A stretch of DNA of 45,529 nt from Cellvibrionales bacterium UBA1969. Lineage in GTDB: Bacteria > Pseudomonadota > Gammaproteobacteria > Pseudomonadales > UBA7434. The DNA lies in NCBI GenBank assembly GCA_002339085.1, contig DDDX01000083.1:55068-100596 (forward strand), in the 5' to 3' direction. The position numbers and the translations under genes are program-made. Under the pieces are notes generated by a model, which saw only the letters and a list, made by a program, of their open reading frames with translations, ran no database searches and had not been told where the DNA came from. Below, piece by piece: positions 32,585-41,723 of this stretch; position 1 is the first letter of the stretch; every line of letters begins with the position of its first letter.

Positions 32585-33427
32585 TTACTGGCGTCTTTCA
32601 AGCGCGGCTTTTCTGAATTCAGAGTCGGCTAAGCCTACACTGAGTTTTTGGTCATGCCATTGCAATATTGTTGCAGAATTTGAAACTACATTGCGCATAC
32701 TGAGTTGGGCAGGCCGCCAAAATTTATCGAGGTAAAGTTGATAGCTTGAAATACTAAGTTGCTTACTTAGCTTGCCAGTGCGGCGGCTGTAAAATTCTAT
32801 TTCCCAACTTCGAAGCTCGGCTACATCAATATGGCTAATGGTTTTTTCATAGCCGGTGTAAGGATCTTTAGAGCGTGTTTCAATGATATGACAGGCCTGC
32901 AAGGGTTCGCCGCATTCTGCTTCACCAAGGTAGCGATAATTATTTTTTTCAAGTGAGAAAGCGGCCATGTCTTCAAAGGTAAATTCGCTGCCCATGAAGC
33001 GGCCAGTTTTTCTTTTTGAGCTAATGCGTTTAACACGATTTTGTGAAGGCAAATAAATCCATTGTTTGTCTGCCTCAAGCGGAAAGCTGTGAGTGAGAAA
33101 AACGGTGCCCTTAACATCCAAAGGTTTAGCAAAAAATAATAAACTTTTATCTTGGCCATTTTCACCTTCAAGTGTTTTGGTGGTGACTTCGCGAATGACT
33201 TCTTTGCCATCAGCGCGTCGAATGATCATGGTCATATTGGCGGTTGAATCTTGCCAGCCATCATCTCGACGATCTGATTCAGCCATAATGCGATAAGCTT
33301 TCTGTGCTTGATCACTTTCACTGCTGGGCTGTTCCGCTGATACTAAGCGCGCAGACAGAGCGGCGACAAAAATAATCAATGAGAGAGTGATCGAAAGAAT
33401 TTTTTCATTAGGCAGAGTATTGGTCAC
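32585..33427 (-). CDS. LolA-like periplasmic protein (outer-membrane lipoprotein-sorting family)
   Basis: A 280-residue exported protein starting at a GTG (33427), with a hydrophobic signal segment ILSITLSLIIFVAALSARL and cleavage near VSAEQ. The mature part has the hallmarks of the LolA-like family often annotated as outer membrane lipoprotein-sorting protein: KQWIYLPSQNRVKRISS, GRFMGSEFTFEDMA, and a later YEKTISHIDV. True LolA is shorter (about 200), so this is a relative with a half-barrel fold suited to carrying a lipid. The third gene of the RND unit, it starts 16 bases after the barrel gene. It is probably the periplasmic carrier of that system. Confidence 0.85.
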   Translation of the reverse strand: MTNTLPNEKILSITLSLIIFVAALSARLVSAEQPSSESDQAQKAYRIMAESDRRDDGWQDSTANMTMIIRRADGKEVIREVTTKTLEGENGQDKSLLFFAKPLDVKGTVFLTHSFPLEADKQWIYLPSQNRVKRISSKRKTGRFMGSEFTFEDMAAFSLEKNNYRYLGEAECGEPLQACHIIETRSKDPYTGYEKTISHIDVAELRSWEIEFYSRRTGKLSKQLSISSYQLYLDKFWRPAQLSMRNVVSNSATILQWHDQKLSVGLADSEFRKAALERRQ

Positions 33428-33443
33428 ATTAAGTCTCTCTTAG

Positions 33444-34736
33444 TTAAAAGTATTGGGTGTAAGATAGGGCGATGTAGTCATCATTATGCAATTCAAAAAA
33501 ATCGGTTTCTTGTTTTCTTGATGACGTATCGCCAGGAGCGTCAAATAAACGAACAGTCAAATCGATTTTACCGTTGTTATTATTTCGATAGCTATGCTCG
33601 ATAAAAGTTAAAAGCTCTTGCCGGTCGAGATCCATAATACTCCCCAACAATAGCTCAGAACTTTGCAGGTCGTTAAAGCCAATCCGTAAGCCAATAAATA
33701 CATCATTGGCTAGCGCTTCGTCGCGCCTTTCATCCCAGAGGTATTCAGCCAGTAAGCTGTAGTCATAGTCTGGGTTAAAGAGCGCCGGAAGCGCAAGCTC
33801 AAAGCCGGCGGTAGCTGCGCTATATCGAGAGGGCATTGCAATTTGTGACTCAAGCAGGAACTGTGTGGGGAGCGTAAAACCATTACGCGAAATTGCTTCA
33901 AGTTTCCAGAGCCAGTTGTCGGCCGCGTATTCCAATTGCAGGCCGGTTTGTTCAATAACGGGATAGTAGGGCCTGAGTTCGGTGTGCTGTTGATCAGGTA
34001 CAAACAGGATGGGCTCGCGCGAAGTCCCTGAAAAGTGACTGACGGCTATTTCCCACTGGTCGAGTAACAGTACGAAGCGCATGGCGGCATCAATACGCTT
34101 ATTTTCTGCGTTTGACGCATATTCAGGGCGGTCCGTATCAATGGTGTAGGATCCCCTAAGTCGCGCCTCATCACCAGGAAAAATGCGTTCACGAAAAAAC
34201 GGTAAGGCTAATAATTCAAAGCTAAAATAATCGTTTAACCAGACCCAGTTAACCATTGCTTGACCTAGCTTATCTTCATCATCAATGTTGGCACTGGCAT
34301 CCGCCTGATTAATGATATCCACGAGATTAACCGCTTCAGTGGTCCGCCAACTGATGGTTCTAATCCCTGCTCTTAACTCCCAGTTAGGCTTAACCTGTGT
34401 CCAGCTAAGCGATTTAAAATCGACTTTTGAACGCTCATTATCTTGACTGTTGTAGCGGATGATCGGTGCAATGGTGAGTTCATTAGCCAGTTGGCCACGG
34501 TCATTCTGCCAGCTGAGACGGTAGTTCCCTTGCCAGATCAATGAGCCATCTTGATTGTGGTCGATGCTTGGACTGCTATGAGTGAACTGCTTAAATTCGA
34601 GGCTGATCGATTGGCGTTTTTCTAGTTGAAAATTAGCGGCATGGCTATTGGCAATAAGCAAACCACTCAAGAGCAGCCCGGCTAAAAAATTCATTCGTGA
34701 ATTTGCCTTGGCTGTTTTTTTGTAAGCCTTCAGCAT
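33444..34736 (-). CDS. Predicted outer-membrane beta-barrel protein of the RND unit
   Basis: The 430-residue protein has an N-terminal signal (hydrophobic FLAGLLLSGLLIANS, cleavage near SHAANF) and then alternating strand-like segments such as GNYRLSWQNDRGQLANELTIAP, WELRAGIRTISWRTTEAVN and YEFAVSHFSGTSRE-like regions. It ends in the aromatic YIALSYTQYF, matching the BAM recognition signal. I recognise no named family; it recalls DUF1302-type or alginate-porin-like barrels found beside MMPL/RND genes. Its ATG at 34736 overlaps the RND stop as TAATG, indicating translational coupling. A longer open frame extends upstream into the RND gene but is not credible. Confidence 0.72.
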   Translation of the reverse strand: MLKAYKKTAKANSRMNFLAGLLLSGLLIANSHAANFQLEKRQSISLEFKQFTHSSPSIDHNQDGSLIWQGNYRLSWQNDRGQLANELTIAPIIRYNSQDNERSKVDFKSLSWTQVKPNWELRAGIRTISWRTTEAVNLVDIINQADASANIDDEDKLGQAMVNWVWLNDYFSFELLALPFFRERIFPGDEARLRGSYTIDTDRPEYASNAENKRIDAAMRFVLLLDQWEIAVSHFSGTSREPILFVPDQQHTELRPYYPVIEQTGLQLEYAADNWLWKLEAISRNGFTLPTQFLLESQIAMPSRYSAATAGFELALPALFNPDYDYSLLAEYLWDERRDEALANDVFIGLRIGFNDLQSSELLLGSIMDLDRQELLTFIEHSYRNNNNGKIDLTVRLFDAPGDTSSRKQETDFFELHNDDYIALSYTQYF

Positions 34737-37009
34737 TATGGGTATTTGTCCGTTTTGACTAATAATGAGGGCAAAAAGAAAAGGTCGGCTATCATTGCTG
34801 TGGCAATGCAGACAACCGATAAGGCATACATTTGAACATTCATACGCAATTCTGCGGTGAATACCGGAATAAGATAACCGATACAAAGCACCAAGCTAGT
34901 AATGATAATGGCACGGCCAACCAAGGCGTAAGTGTTATTAACCGCCATAGCCGGCGTTTGGCCTTGTAATCGTTGGCGGCGATAACTGACGACAAAATGT
35001 ATGGTGTCATCAACGACGATACCCAGCGTCATGCTAAAGATCATGGCGGTGCCCATGTCGATCTCGCCAATCAATAAGCCGCAAAGACCAAATGCCACAA
35101 TTGCAGGGAGCAGGTTGGGTATCATGCAGAGTAAGCCAAGTCTTATTGAGCGAAAGGCAATAATCATACTCAGGCAAACAAATCCGGCAACGAAAAGACA
35201 GCCTTGCAACATACTAATAATATTTGATTGCGCCACATATGCCATCATTAAAGGTGGGCTGGATGACTCAAAATCTGTAATGGCTGAGGTGCCTAGCTTG
35301 TCCAGTACGCGTTGATTAAACGCCAGCACTTCTTGGCTGCTCATTGCGGCCATCATTGCCGTGACCCTGACAGCACTTTTGTCGATATTAATACTGTCTT
35401 GTAAGTCTAACTCTTCAGGTATGCTCGATTCATAGACTAACAGGTATTCTGCAATTGCGCGTCGGTCATCGGGTATCGCATAGTAATTTTGATTATCACC
35501 GTGCATGGTTTTATGTAAGCGCTTAATGATTTGGTGGTAACCGCTGACTTTTAATACCTCTGGCTGCTGTTCTAACCATTGAGCAAACTCATCGACACTG
35601 CGTAAAAATTCTGGCTCAACAATATCGCCGGGGCCGCTTGAGCGGAGTAAGTAGTCAATCAACTCTGAGCCTGATAATTCTTGATCGAGATATTCAGTAG
35701 CAACTCGAATAGGTGCATCTTTATGAAACGCCGACATCGATTCATGGTTAGTACTGTTCGATAGCGCAGCGGGCACCATGACGGCAATGACCAGCCAGCC
35801 AATCGGCAAATATTTTTTTCCGTGTTGCTTAAATAAGGTTTGGCAGTAACTAACCAAGCCAGAAACAGGTGGCCGAGCCACCTTCTTAGCTGGCAGCAAT
35901 AACATGAATGCCGGCAATAAAGTAATAGACGCAATAAAGGCAAACATCACACCAAACGCTGTGGCGGTTCCAAACTCTCTGAATGGTGGCGAGTCAGCAA
36001 AATTCATTGCTAAAAACCCTATCGCTGTGGTTAGACTAGTAATCAATAAGGCTTCCATGTTTTTAGCGAGGCTATCCTTCATGGCCGAAAATTTATCCAT
36101 ACCTTCGTTTAACCGACCAAAGTAAGCCGATAGAATATGCACGCAATCGAGGATAGCCATCATATAAACAATATAGGGCGTGCTCATATTGATACCGTTA
36201 AAGTCGGTATAGACTAAGCCCAAAAATCCTGTTGCTGCGATCACGCTCACTAACATAATAAGTAAGCCGGCTACCACCGCGGCTATTGATCGTAAAAAAA
36301 AGGCTAATAAAATCAGCAGGCAAAAGAACATTCTTAGCTCAACATTGACTGCATCACGTTCAGCAATTTCGACAATATTGGCATCGACAGCGAGTTGACC
36401 ACTTATTTGGATAGACATTGACGGGTAGCGCTGGGTAAATTTTTCAGCCAGTTCGCGACTGGTTTGCATCACCTGGGGCTTTTGATCTTGCTGCTGTTCC
36501 GAAATAGTTAAGTAGGCGATCACTAGGCTAATATTACCGGCTTCATTAATTAAGCGATCTTTTAGTTCGGGTTCCGCAAGAACAATATTTTTGATCCTTT
36601 GTTGGTAATGTTGATCTTTATCAGTATAGGGATCAAATAGATCTTCGACCCATAGATCATCGCCATCTGCCGTCGTGTGTTGATGGTTGGCAATTGAGAT
36701 GACTCGACTTACAAAAGGCAGGCGCCAAGCTTGGTCATTAAACCACTGAATGCCCGCTAAATTATTGGCATTAAATAAATCGCCGTTGTTGGCTTCTAGA
36801 ATAAAAATTTGGGTATAAGAGTGCGTGAACTCTTGTTCCATATTCTCATAAGCCACCAACAATGGGTCATCGTCGTCAAAGAAAATACGAAAATCAGCAT
36901 TGAAGCCAAAGTTGCCTAATGAGGTGGCAAGCCAGGCGCTGACCAGCAGTAATAAGAGACTGCTTAAGTATCGCCAGTGAATTAAATTATAAGCAACTTT
37001 TTGCCACAT
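34736..37009 (-). CDS. RND/MMPL family transporter
   Basis: The 757-residue inner-membrane protein has the duplicated RND layout: TM1 (about 14–32), a large periplasmic loop, a five-helix block with LDCVHIL, a second TM and loop, and a second block with the proton-relay acidic pair in GIVVDDTIHFVVSYRR. Both halves have the conserved LLITSLTTAIGFLAM-type segment. Length fits MMPL/HpnN-like exporters of lipids such as hopanoids, mycolates or sterols, not tripartite drug pumps (about 1030). AAGGCG precedes the ATG. It heads an operon with a barrel protein and a LolA-like carrier. The cargo is unknown. Confidence 0.9.
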   Translation of the reverse strand: MWQKVAYNLIHWRYLSSLLLLLVSAWLATSLGNFGFNADFRIFFDDDDPLLVAYENMEQEFTHSYTQIFILEANNGDLFNANNLAGIQWFNDQAWRLPFVSRVISIANHQHTTADGDDLWVEDLFDPYTDKDQHYQQRIKNIVLAEPELKDRLINEAGNISLVIAYLTISEQQQDQKPQVMQTSRELAEKFTQRYPSMSIQISGQLAVDANIVEIAERDAVNVELRMFFCLLILLAFFLRSIAAVVAGLLIMLVSVIAATGFLGLVYTDFNGINMSTPYIVYMMAILDCVHILSAYFGRLNEGMDKFSAMKDSLAKNMEALLITSLTTAIGFLAMNFADSPPFREFGTATAFGVMFAFIASITLLPAFMLLLPAKKVARPPVSGLVSYCQTLFKQHGKKYLPIGWLVIAVMVPAALSNSTNHESMSAFHKDAPIRVATEYLDQELSGSELIDYLLRSSGPGDIVEPEFLRSVDEFAQWLEQQPEVLKVSGYHQIIKRLHKTMHGDNQNYYAIPDDRRAIAEYLLVYESSIPEELDLQDSINIDKSAVRVTAMMAAMSSQEVLAFNQRVLDKLGTSAITDFESSSPPLMMAYVAQSNIISMLQGCLFVAGFVCLSMIIAFRSIRLGLLCMIPNLLPAIVAFGLCGLLIGEIDMGTAMIFSMTLGIVVDDTIHFVVSYRRQRLQGQTPAMAVNNTYALVGRAIIITSLVLCIGYLIPVFTAELRMNVQMYALSVVCIATAMIADLFFLPSLLVKTDKYP

Positions 37010-37046
37010 ATATTCGCCTTAACAAACTCTCGTTTATCTATGATGA

Positions 37047-37052
37047 ATTATA
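37047..37052 (-). promoter_or_regulatory. Possible -10 element for the RND operon
   Basis: A perfect TATAAT on the minus strand lies 37 bases before the RND start codon. No good -35 is visible. Confidence 0.3.
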
Positions 37053-37162
37053 AACAAGATGCTAAACAGTTATAATACGATAGGCCAGTATTTTGCTGAG
37101 GTTTTGCTGTTAAATCGATTACAAGGACTTTAGGCTAGCACAGCTATGCAATGGGTAACGAG

Positions 37163-38461
37163 TTAATTGAGTTCACGCATCACGTTTTCTGCCGCGCTCA
37201 GGCTTTGATCCACGATGTCAGTGGTGTGCGCAGCAGAGACAAAGCCGGCTTCAAAACTGGCCGGCGCTAGATACACGCCATTGACCAACATACCGTGAAA
37301 GAATTGATTAAATCGCTCGGTATTGGCATTGATCACTTGATCATAGCGAGTCACTTTTTCAAGCTCAGTAAAAAATAAGCCAAACATGCTACCCACATGG
37401 TTAGTGGTAAAAGGGATACCGCAGTTTTTAGCGATCGCTTTTAGGCCTGTGGTCCACTGCTCAGTGGCGGTAAATAGTTGAGGATAAAAATCGTCGCTGC
37501 TTAACTGATTGAGTGTTGCTAAACCCGCTGCCATCGCTACGGGGTTGCCCGATAAAGTACCGGCCTGGTAAACCGGACCAATCGGCGCCAGCTCTTGCAT
37601 GATTGATTTCTTACCGCCAAAGGCCCCTACAGGCATACCACCGCCGATCACTTTACCCAAGGTGGTTAAGTCGGGCGTGACTTGATAATGTCCTTGTGCA
37701 CCCTGAGGGTGAACGCGAAACCCTGTCATTACTTCATCAAAAATAAGTATTGCACCCGAACGGTCGCAGACGTCTCTGAGCGCAGCTAAAAAACCATCAA
37801 TGGGTGGCACGCAATTCATATTGCCGGCCACAGGCTCAACGATGATGCAGGCAATGCTGTCGCTTTGCTCGGCAAAAACACGCTGAACTTGTTCAATGTC
37901 GTTATAGGTCAGATTAAGTGTGTGTTTGACCAAGGATTCAGGTACCCCAGGTGAACTTGGCGTACCAAAGGTTAATGCGCCTGAGCCTGCCTTAACCAAT
38001 AATGAATCAGAATGACCGTGATAGCAGCCTTCAAATTTAACGATTTTATCGCGGCCAGTATAACCACGCGCTAAACGGATTGCACTCATGGTAGCTTCGG
38101 TGCCCGAGCTTACCATGCGGATCATATCCATCGAGGGAATGATCGACTTTATCTTTTCAGCTAAAACTGTTTCGATTTCAGTCGGTGCGCCAAAACTCAG
38201 GCCATGAGCCATTTTCTCTTGTACAGCAGTAATCACCTGAGGGTGTGCATGACCGAGAATCATGGGTCCCCACGACTGCACATAATCAATGTATTGTTTA
38301 TTGTCACTGTCGACAATATAGGGGCCATGTGCCGACTGGATAAATAAGGGCGTGCCGCCAACAGCTTTAAAAGCTCTGACCGGTGAGTTAACCCCACCAG
38401 GTATTGAGGCTTGTGCTTGGCTAAATAATCTTTCTGAGTTGGGGCGTGAAGATGCGGTCAT
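37163..38461 (-). CDS. hemL: Glutamate-1-semialdehyde 2,1-aminomutase
   Basis: HemL converts glutamate 1-semialdehyde to 5-aminolevulinate for haem synthesis by the C5 pathway. The 432-residue PLP enzyme starts SERLFSQAQASIPGGVNSPV and has SSGTEATMSAIRLARG, EGCYHGHSDSLLVKAGSG, the cofactor aspartate in LIFDEVMTGFRV, and the PLP lysine in TLGKVIGGGMPVGAFGG. An ATG at 38461 is favoured over a TTG four codons upstream. Length matches E. coli HemL (426). It is on the same strand as the RND operon downstream, with 153 bases between, so probably a separate unit. Confidence 0.97.
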   Translation of the reverse strand: MTASSRPNSERLFSQAQASIPGGVNSPVRAFKAVGGTPLFIQSAHGPYIVDSDNKQYIDYVQSWGPMILGHAHPQVITAVQEKMAHGLSFGAPTEIETVLAEKIKSIIPSMDMIRMVSSGTEATMSAIRLARGYTGRDKIVKFEGCYHGHSDSLLVKAGSGALTFGTPSSPGVPESLVKHTLNLTYNDIEQVQRVFAEQSDSIACIIVEPVAGNMNCVPPIDGFLAALRDVCDRSGAILIFDEVMTGFRVHPQGAQGHYQVTPDLTTLGKVIGGGMPVGAFGGKKSIMQELAPIGPVYQAGTLSGNPVAMAAGLATLNQLSSDDFYPQLFTATEQWTTGLKAIAKNCGIPFTTNHVGSMFGLFFTELEKVTRYDQVINANTERFNQFFHGMLVNGVYLAPASFEAGFVSAAHTTDIVDQSLSAAENVMRELN

Positions 38462-38613
38462 GCTATTATCCAAGCTGTAATGAAAAAGAGTGCGGTATTA
38501 AAGCGGGAGTTTACCGTAAAAATAGAGCCGTTACTGCGCTTGTCTTATTATTTACGCGATCGGGTCCTAGCGGATCAATTTAGCCTAGCGGTAATGCTTT
38601 TATATACGCCAGC

Positions 38614-39423
38614 TTAGATCTGATCGTCAAAATCTGGCGGCCGATTGTCCTTTCGCGCTTTAATGGCCTCTTGAAAGTTATTCGTGGTCATGCGAACAAA
38701 TAACTGTGTAATACCTTCATGGTGCATGTGCCCATGCAGTGATCCTGCTTCAATACTGGCATTCATTAGCATCTTAGTTTGTTCAATCCCCATATGGCTG
38801 TGACGTAAAATGCTGTCTGCCATTGCGAGGCTTTCATCCAGCAAGCTGTCATTGCTACAAACTTTTGAAACGATGCCAAAGCGTTCGGCTTCTTGCGCAT
38901 CCACATCGCGACCGGTCAGCATAATATCGTTAGCGCGAGTAATGCCAATGGTGCGGGGCAATAAGTAGCTCAGACCTAGCTCGGCTGAGGTTAAGCCGTT
39001 GTTGATGCCTGCTGCTCGAAAGAATGCCGTCTCAGAGGCAATGCGTAAATCCGCTGCCATGGCTAGGCAAAATCCACCACCCACCGCAGGGCCATTAATG
39101 GCGGCCATAACGGGCTGTGTCATATCGCGGATAGTTTTCATTACATCGTCTAATACTCGCATGGCACGCAAAGCGATTCTTGGCATAGTATGACCATCGA
39201 AAACCGGCAGGTAGCCAGGATCTTGTAAGTCGGCGCCAGCACAAAAAGTACTGCCTTCGCCAGTTAATATCACCAGTCTGATATCGCTGCGAAAGCTGAT
39301 TTTTTCTAATTCTTCTTTTAGCGGCTGCATGACATCAAATGCCATGGCATTCATCCGATCGGGGCGATTCAATGTGACTAAGGCGACGCCATCTTTGGGG
39401 TACGTTATTTTTATAAATGACAT
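38614..39423 (-). CDS. Enoyl-CoA hydratase/isomerase family protein
   Basis: A 269-residue crotonase-fold protein. The oxyanion hole residues sit in FCAGADLQDPGYL (near 61–73) and in AVGGGFCLAMAADLRIA (near 110–126); SAELGLSYLLPRTIG carries a glutamate in the region of a catalytic acid. The family acts on acyl-CoA double bonds (hydration, isomerisation, C–C cleavage). A start at 39423 fits the family N-terminus. It is the last gene of the minus-strand trio enoyl-CoA hydratase–DUF1214–SDR and points to a CoA-thioester degradation pathway, though the specific reaction is not known. Confidence 0.9.
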   Translation of the reverse strand: MSFIKITYPKDGVALVTLNRPDRMNAMAFDVMQPLKEELEKISFRSDIRLVILTGEGSTFCAGADLQDPGYLPVFDGHTMPRIALRAMRVLDDVMKTIRDMTQPVMAAINGPAVGGGFCLAMAADLRIASETAFFRAAGINNGLTSAELGLSYLLPRTIGITRANDIMLTGRDVDAQEAERFGIVSKVCSNDSLLDESLAMADSILRHSHMGIEQTKMLMNASIEAGSLHGHMHHEGITQLFVRMTTNNFQEAIKARKDNRPPDFDDQI

Positions 39424-39483
39424 GGTGAGTTCAGTTCCTTACGTTGTTTTGAGTGATGGTTATTAAGTTTTTAAAGCATTGAC

Positions 39484-40683
39484 TTAAGATTTGAATCGCT
39501 GCCGAATACCGGCTCGTCTTTCGAGCATATCTTCTGTTCTTTGCTGCTCGCTTATCTTGCCTATTAATTCGGGGTAGTTTTTCTCAAGCGCCTTAATCGT
39601 TAATTGTTCGGCGGTCGGTTTAGGGTAATGGTCACTGCCAATCCAGCGATAGGTAATATAGCCTTCTTCGTGGCCACAAGGGTCAAGCCAGTTTTTAGCG
39701 CCGATATCTGCATGACTAATAATAATCAGTAATTCACCGTCTTTTTCAAGCCTTGCATGGTGGCAGTTCGTCGAGCTGAATCGATAACGATAGTCCATGG
39801 TTTCCCACCAATAGTTACCAAATTCGACCGCCCAGTAATCGGCAGTTGGCGGCGTGACTCTGAGTATTAATACTTCATCAACCGGTATTTTCCAATACGC
39901 GATAATTGGCGCGCCGCCAGGGGTAAAATCAATTTTATTTTTTTCAAGCTCGCCATAAGACATAAATTTATTCGGCGTTACTTTCCATTTATCAATCATG
40001 TCGGCCCAGTAGGTCGATGACCAGTTAACCCAGTGGCTGGTCTTTTTGAGTCCTTTACTCAGCGCTTCGGCGGTAAATAAGGGCGTTTGATTATCTTGGC
40101 CGATGCGCTCTATATTGGCGTCCATGGGTTTTTCGTTGAACCAGTCTGCGAAGAATTGTCGAAAGGTAATCCGATAACTCGCTGCTGAGGTTTGCATCCA
40201 GTTGGTTTTTTGACTGTTGAAGTCAGCGGGTTGTTCTGGGCCAATCAGTAGTTCGAAGTGACCATCATCACCCACCACCAACTCTTTGCCGAGCCGCGTA
40301 TTGACAACGCCACCGCCCCAAGGCGTATTGCCATCTTCGAGTATGGTGATTGCAAAATATTGGGCGTTACCGCGATAGCCTCTAATGCGATAGAAGTCTT
40401 GTCCATTAATGGGTGCGCCACTGTAATGCGCATCGGTATTGTCACCGCCTTGTTTTCTTAGCGGGTCAAAATAATGCAGTAGTTCTGGAAATTGCGGGTC
40501 ATTGTTTTCCATTTCAAACTGCATCGCTAAAGCAATATTTCTGGCTAATAAGCGCATGCCGGTTGCCCGCGTGATTTCATTATCAGGAATGCCGTCACGA
40601 AAAATAAGATCGCCGCTGTCTTTTAAGTCATCACAGAATTGATGCCAAGCTTGACGAATCGTTTCATTGCTGTCTTGGGTCAT
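39484..40683 (-). CDS. DUF1214 domain protein
   Basis: The 399-residue protein lacks a signal peptide. Its C-terminal half, with NYWWETMDYRYRF, LLIIISHADIGAKNWLDPCGHEEGYITYRW and a tryptophan-rich core, matches DUF1214, a domain frequent in genes for lipid, steroid and aromatic metabolism of marine bacteria and actinobacteria. The N-terminal half has RIRGYRGNAQYFAITILEDG-type sequence without a family name I can give. No catalytic motif is clear. It lies between an SDR and an enoyl-CoA hydratase on one strand, spaced 46 and 60 bases, so it is likely part of the same pathway. The function is unknown. Confidence 0.82.
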   Translation of the reverse strand: MTQDSNETIRQAWHQFCDDLKDSGDLIFRDGIPDNEITRATGMRLLARNIALAMQFEMENNDPQFPELLHYFDPLRKQGGDNTDAHYSGAPINGQDFYRIRGYRGNAQYFAITILEDGNTPWGGGVVNTRLGKELVVGDDGHFELLIGPEQPADFNSQKTNWMQTSAASYRITFRQFFADWFNEKPMDANIERIGQDNQTPLFTAEALSKGLKKTSHWVNWSSTYWADMIDKWKVTPNKFMSYGELEKNKIDFTPGGAPIIAYWKIPVDEVLILRVTPPTADYWAVEFGNYWWETMDYRYRFSSTNCHHARLEKDGELLIIISHADIGAKNWLDPCGHEEGYITYRWIGSDHYPKPTAEQLTIKALEKNYPELIGKISEQQRTEDMLERRAGIRQRFKS

Positions 40684-40729
40684 AATACTTTGCCTTATTG
40701 TTTTTTTTGCGGGTCTTTAATTGGCTTAT

Positions 40730-41569
40730 TTAGGGCATATAGGCGCCACCGCTCACACTGATCAACTGACCGGTAATATAGCTTGATACATCCGAGGCTA
40801 AAAAAAGTGTTAAATTAGCGATATCGACAGGCCGGCCCAATCGTGGAATAGGCAGCCCGCTCATATTAAACAGCGTTCCTTCCTCTAAGGCGTTTTGCAT
40901 ATCGTCGGGACGGCCAATTTGCTCAAAGCCAAAGCGATTCCAGAAGCTGCCTTCACCCACATCTTCCTCTTTGTGCGGCACAATCCAGCCGGGGCAGATA
41001 TTATTAACCCTTACGCCCGCTTTGGCCCATTCCCAGGCAAGGCTCTTAGAGAAAGAATTGACGAAGCCCTTAACGCCACCATAGTGTGCGATACCTGCAG
41101 CAGCCTCACCCAGCAAGGACGAGTTTGATGAAATATTAACAATACTGCCAGAGCCTCTTGAGAGCATATCGTTGGCAACCGCTTGACAGCAATTGACCAC
41201 GCCATCGATATTGAGTTTTTTCTCCCAGTCTCGATCTTCATCACTCAGGGCTTCAAGTGCAGATGGCTGCGATACGCCACCGGCATTATTGACCAGTATA
41301 TCCACGGCACCAAATGCCTCATGGCAGCGTGCGATCATCGCATCAACCGAGGCTCTATCAGTCACATCAGTGGCCACCGCTAATACTTTACCGGTTAGCT
41401 CTTGCCTTGCCGCTTCTTGTTCTAATAAGGCGCCCTGTTTGGTATCGCGTGAAGCACTAATGACATTAGCCCCTTCTTTGGCAAATTCTAAAACCAAGCC
41501 TCTACCGATTCCGCCGCTACCACCGGTGATGATGACATTTTTATTATTCAGTTCTAAATCCATAGTCAT
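40730..41569 (-). CDS. Short-chain dehydrogenase/reductase (SDR)
   Basis: A 279-residue classical SDR with ITGGSGGIGRG near 14–24, NNAGG near 92–96, the active-site serine in NISSNSSLLG, and the YGGVK tyrosine/lysine pair. ASRDTK after strand 2 with basic residues is compatible with NADP. A 25-residue insert before the C-terminal block (GSFWNRFGFEQIGRPDDMQNALEEG) is longer than in many SDRs. The final SSYITGQLISVSGGAYMP is standard. An alternative start two codons downstream is possible. It heads the minus-strand trio and is divergent from a sulfotransferase-like gene across an intergenic region with a palindrome. Confidence 0.9.
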   Translation of the reverse strand: MTMDLELNNKNVIITGGSGGIGRGLVLEFAKEGANVISASRDTKQGALLEQEAARQELTGKVLAVATDVTDRASVDAMIARCHEAFGAVDILVNNAGGVSQPSALEALSDEDRDWEKKLNIDGVVNCCQAVANDMLSRGSGSIVNISSNSSLLGEAAAGIAHYGGVKGFVNSFSKSLAWEWAKAGVRVNNICPGWIVPHKEEDVGEGSFWNRFGFEQIGRPDDMQNALEEGTLFNMSGLPIPRLGRPVDIANLTLFLASDVSSYITGQLISVSGGAYMP

Positions 41570-41596
41570 GTTCTCTTTAGTAGTAATGGTTTAAAG

Positions 41597-41613
41597 TATT
41601 CGAATATTATTCG
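41597..41613. promoter_or_regulatory. Overlapping palindromes between divergent SDR and sulfotransferase genes
   Basis: A ten-base perfect palindrome TATTCGAATA at 41597–41606 overlaps CGAATA-T-TATTCG at 41601–41613. It lies 28 bases from the SDR start and is a candidate operator for a regulator acting on both genes. No regulator gene is in the vicinity. Confidence 0.4.
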
Positions 41614-41723
41614 TATTGCCCGATTATAGGCTAATAACGCGCCTGCCTGCACGGCACGTGACCAAGCTGTAAACATACGGCAAGTGAACAAGGTTTCTTA
41701 GTGAGCGATATAAAGGCAATGTT

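Noticed and set aside
34737..34886. A 50-codon upstream extension of the barrel gene
   Set aside because: It lies wholly within the RND gene in another frame; the TAATG-coupled ATG followed by a signal peptide is the better start.
38480..38617. Plus-strand 45-codon frame between hemL and the enoyl-CoA hydratase gene
   Set aside because: No ribosome-binding site, no recognised product, and it overlaps the 3' end of the opposing hydratase gene.
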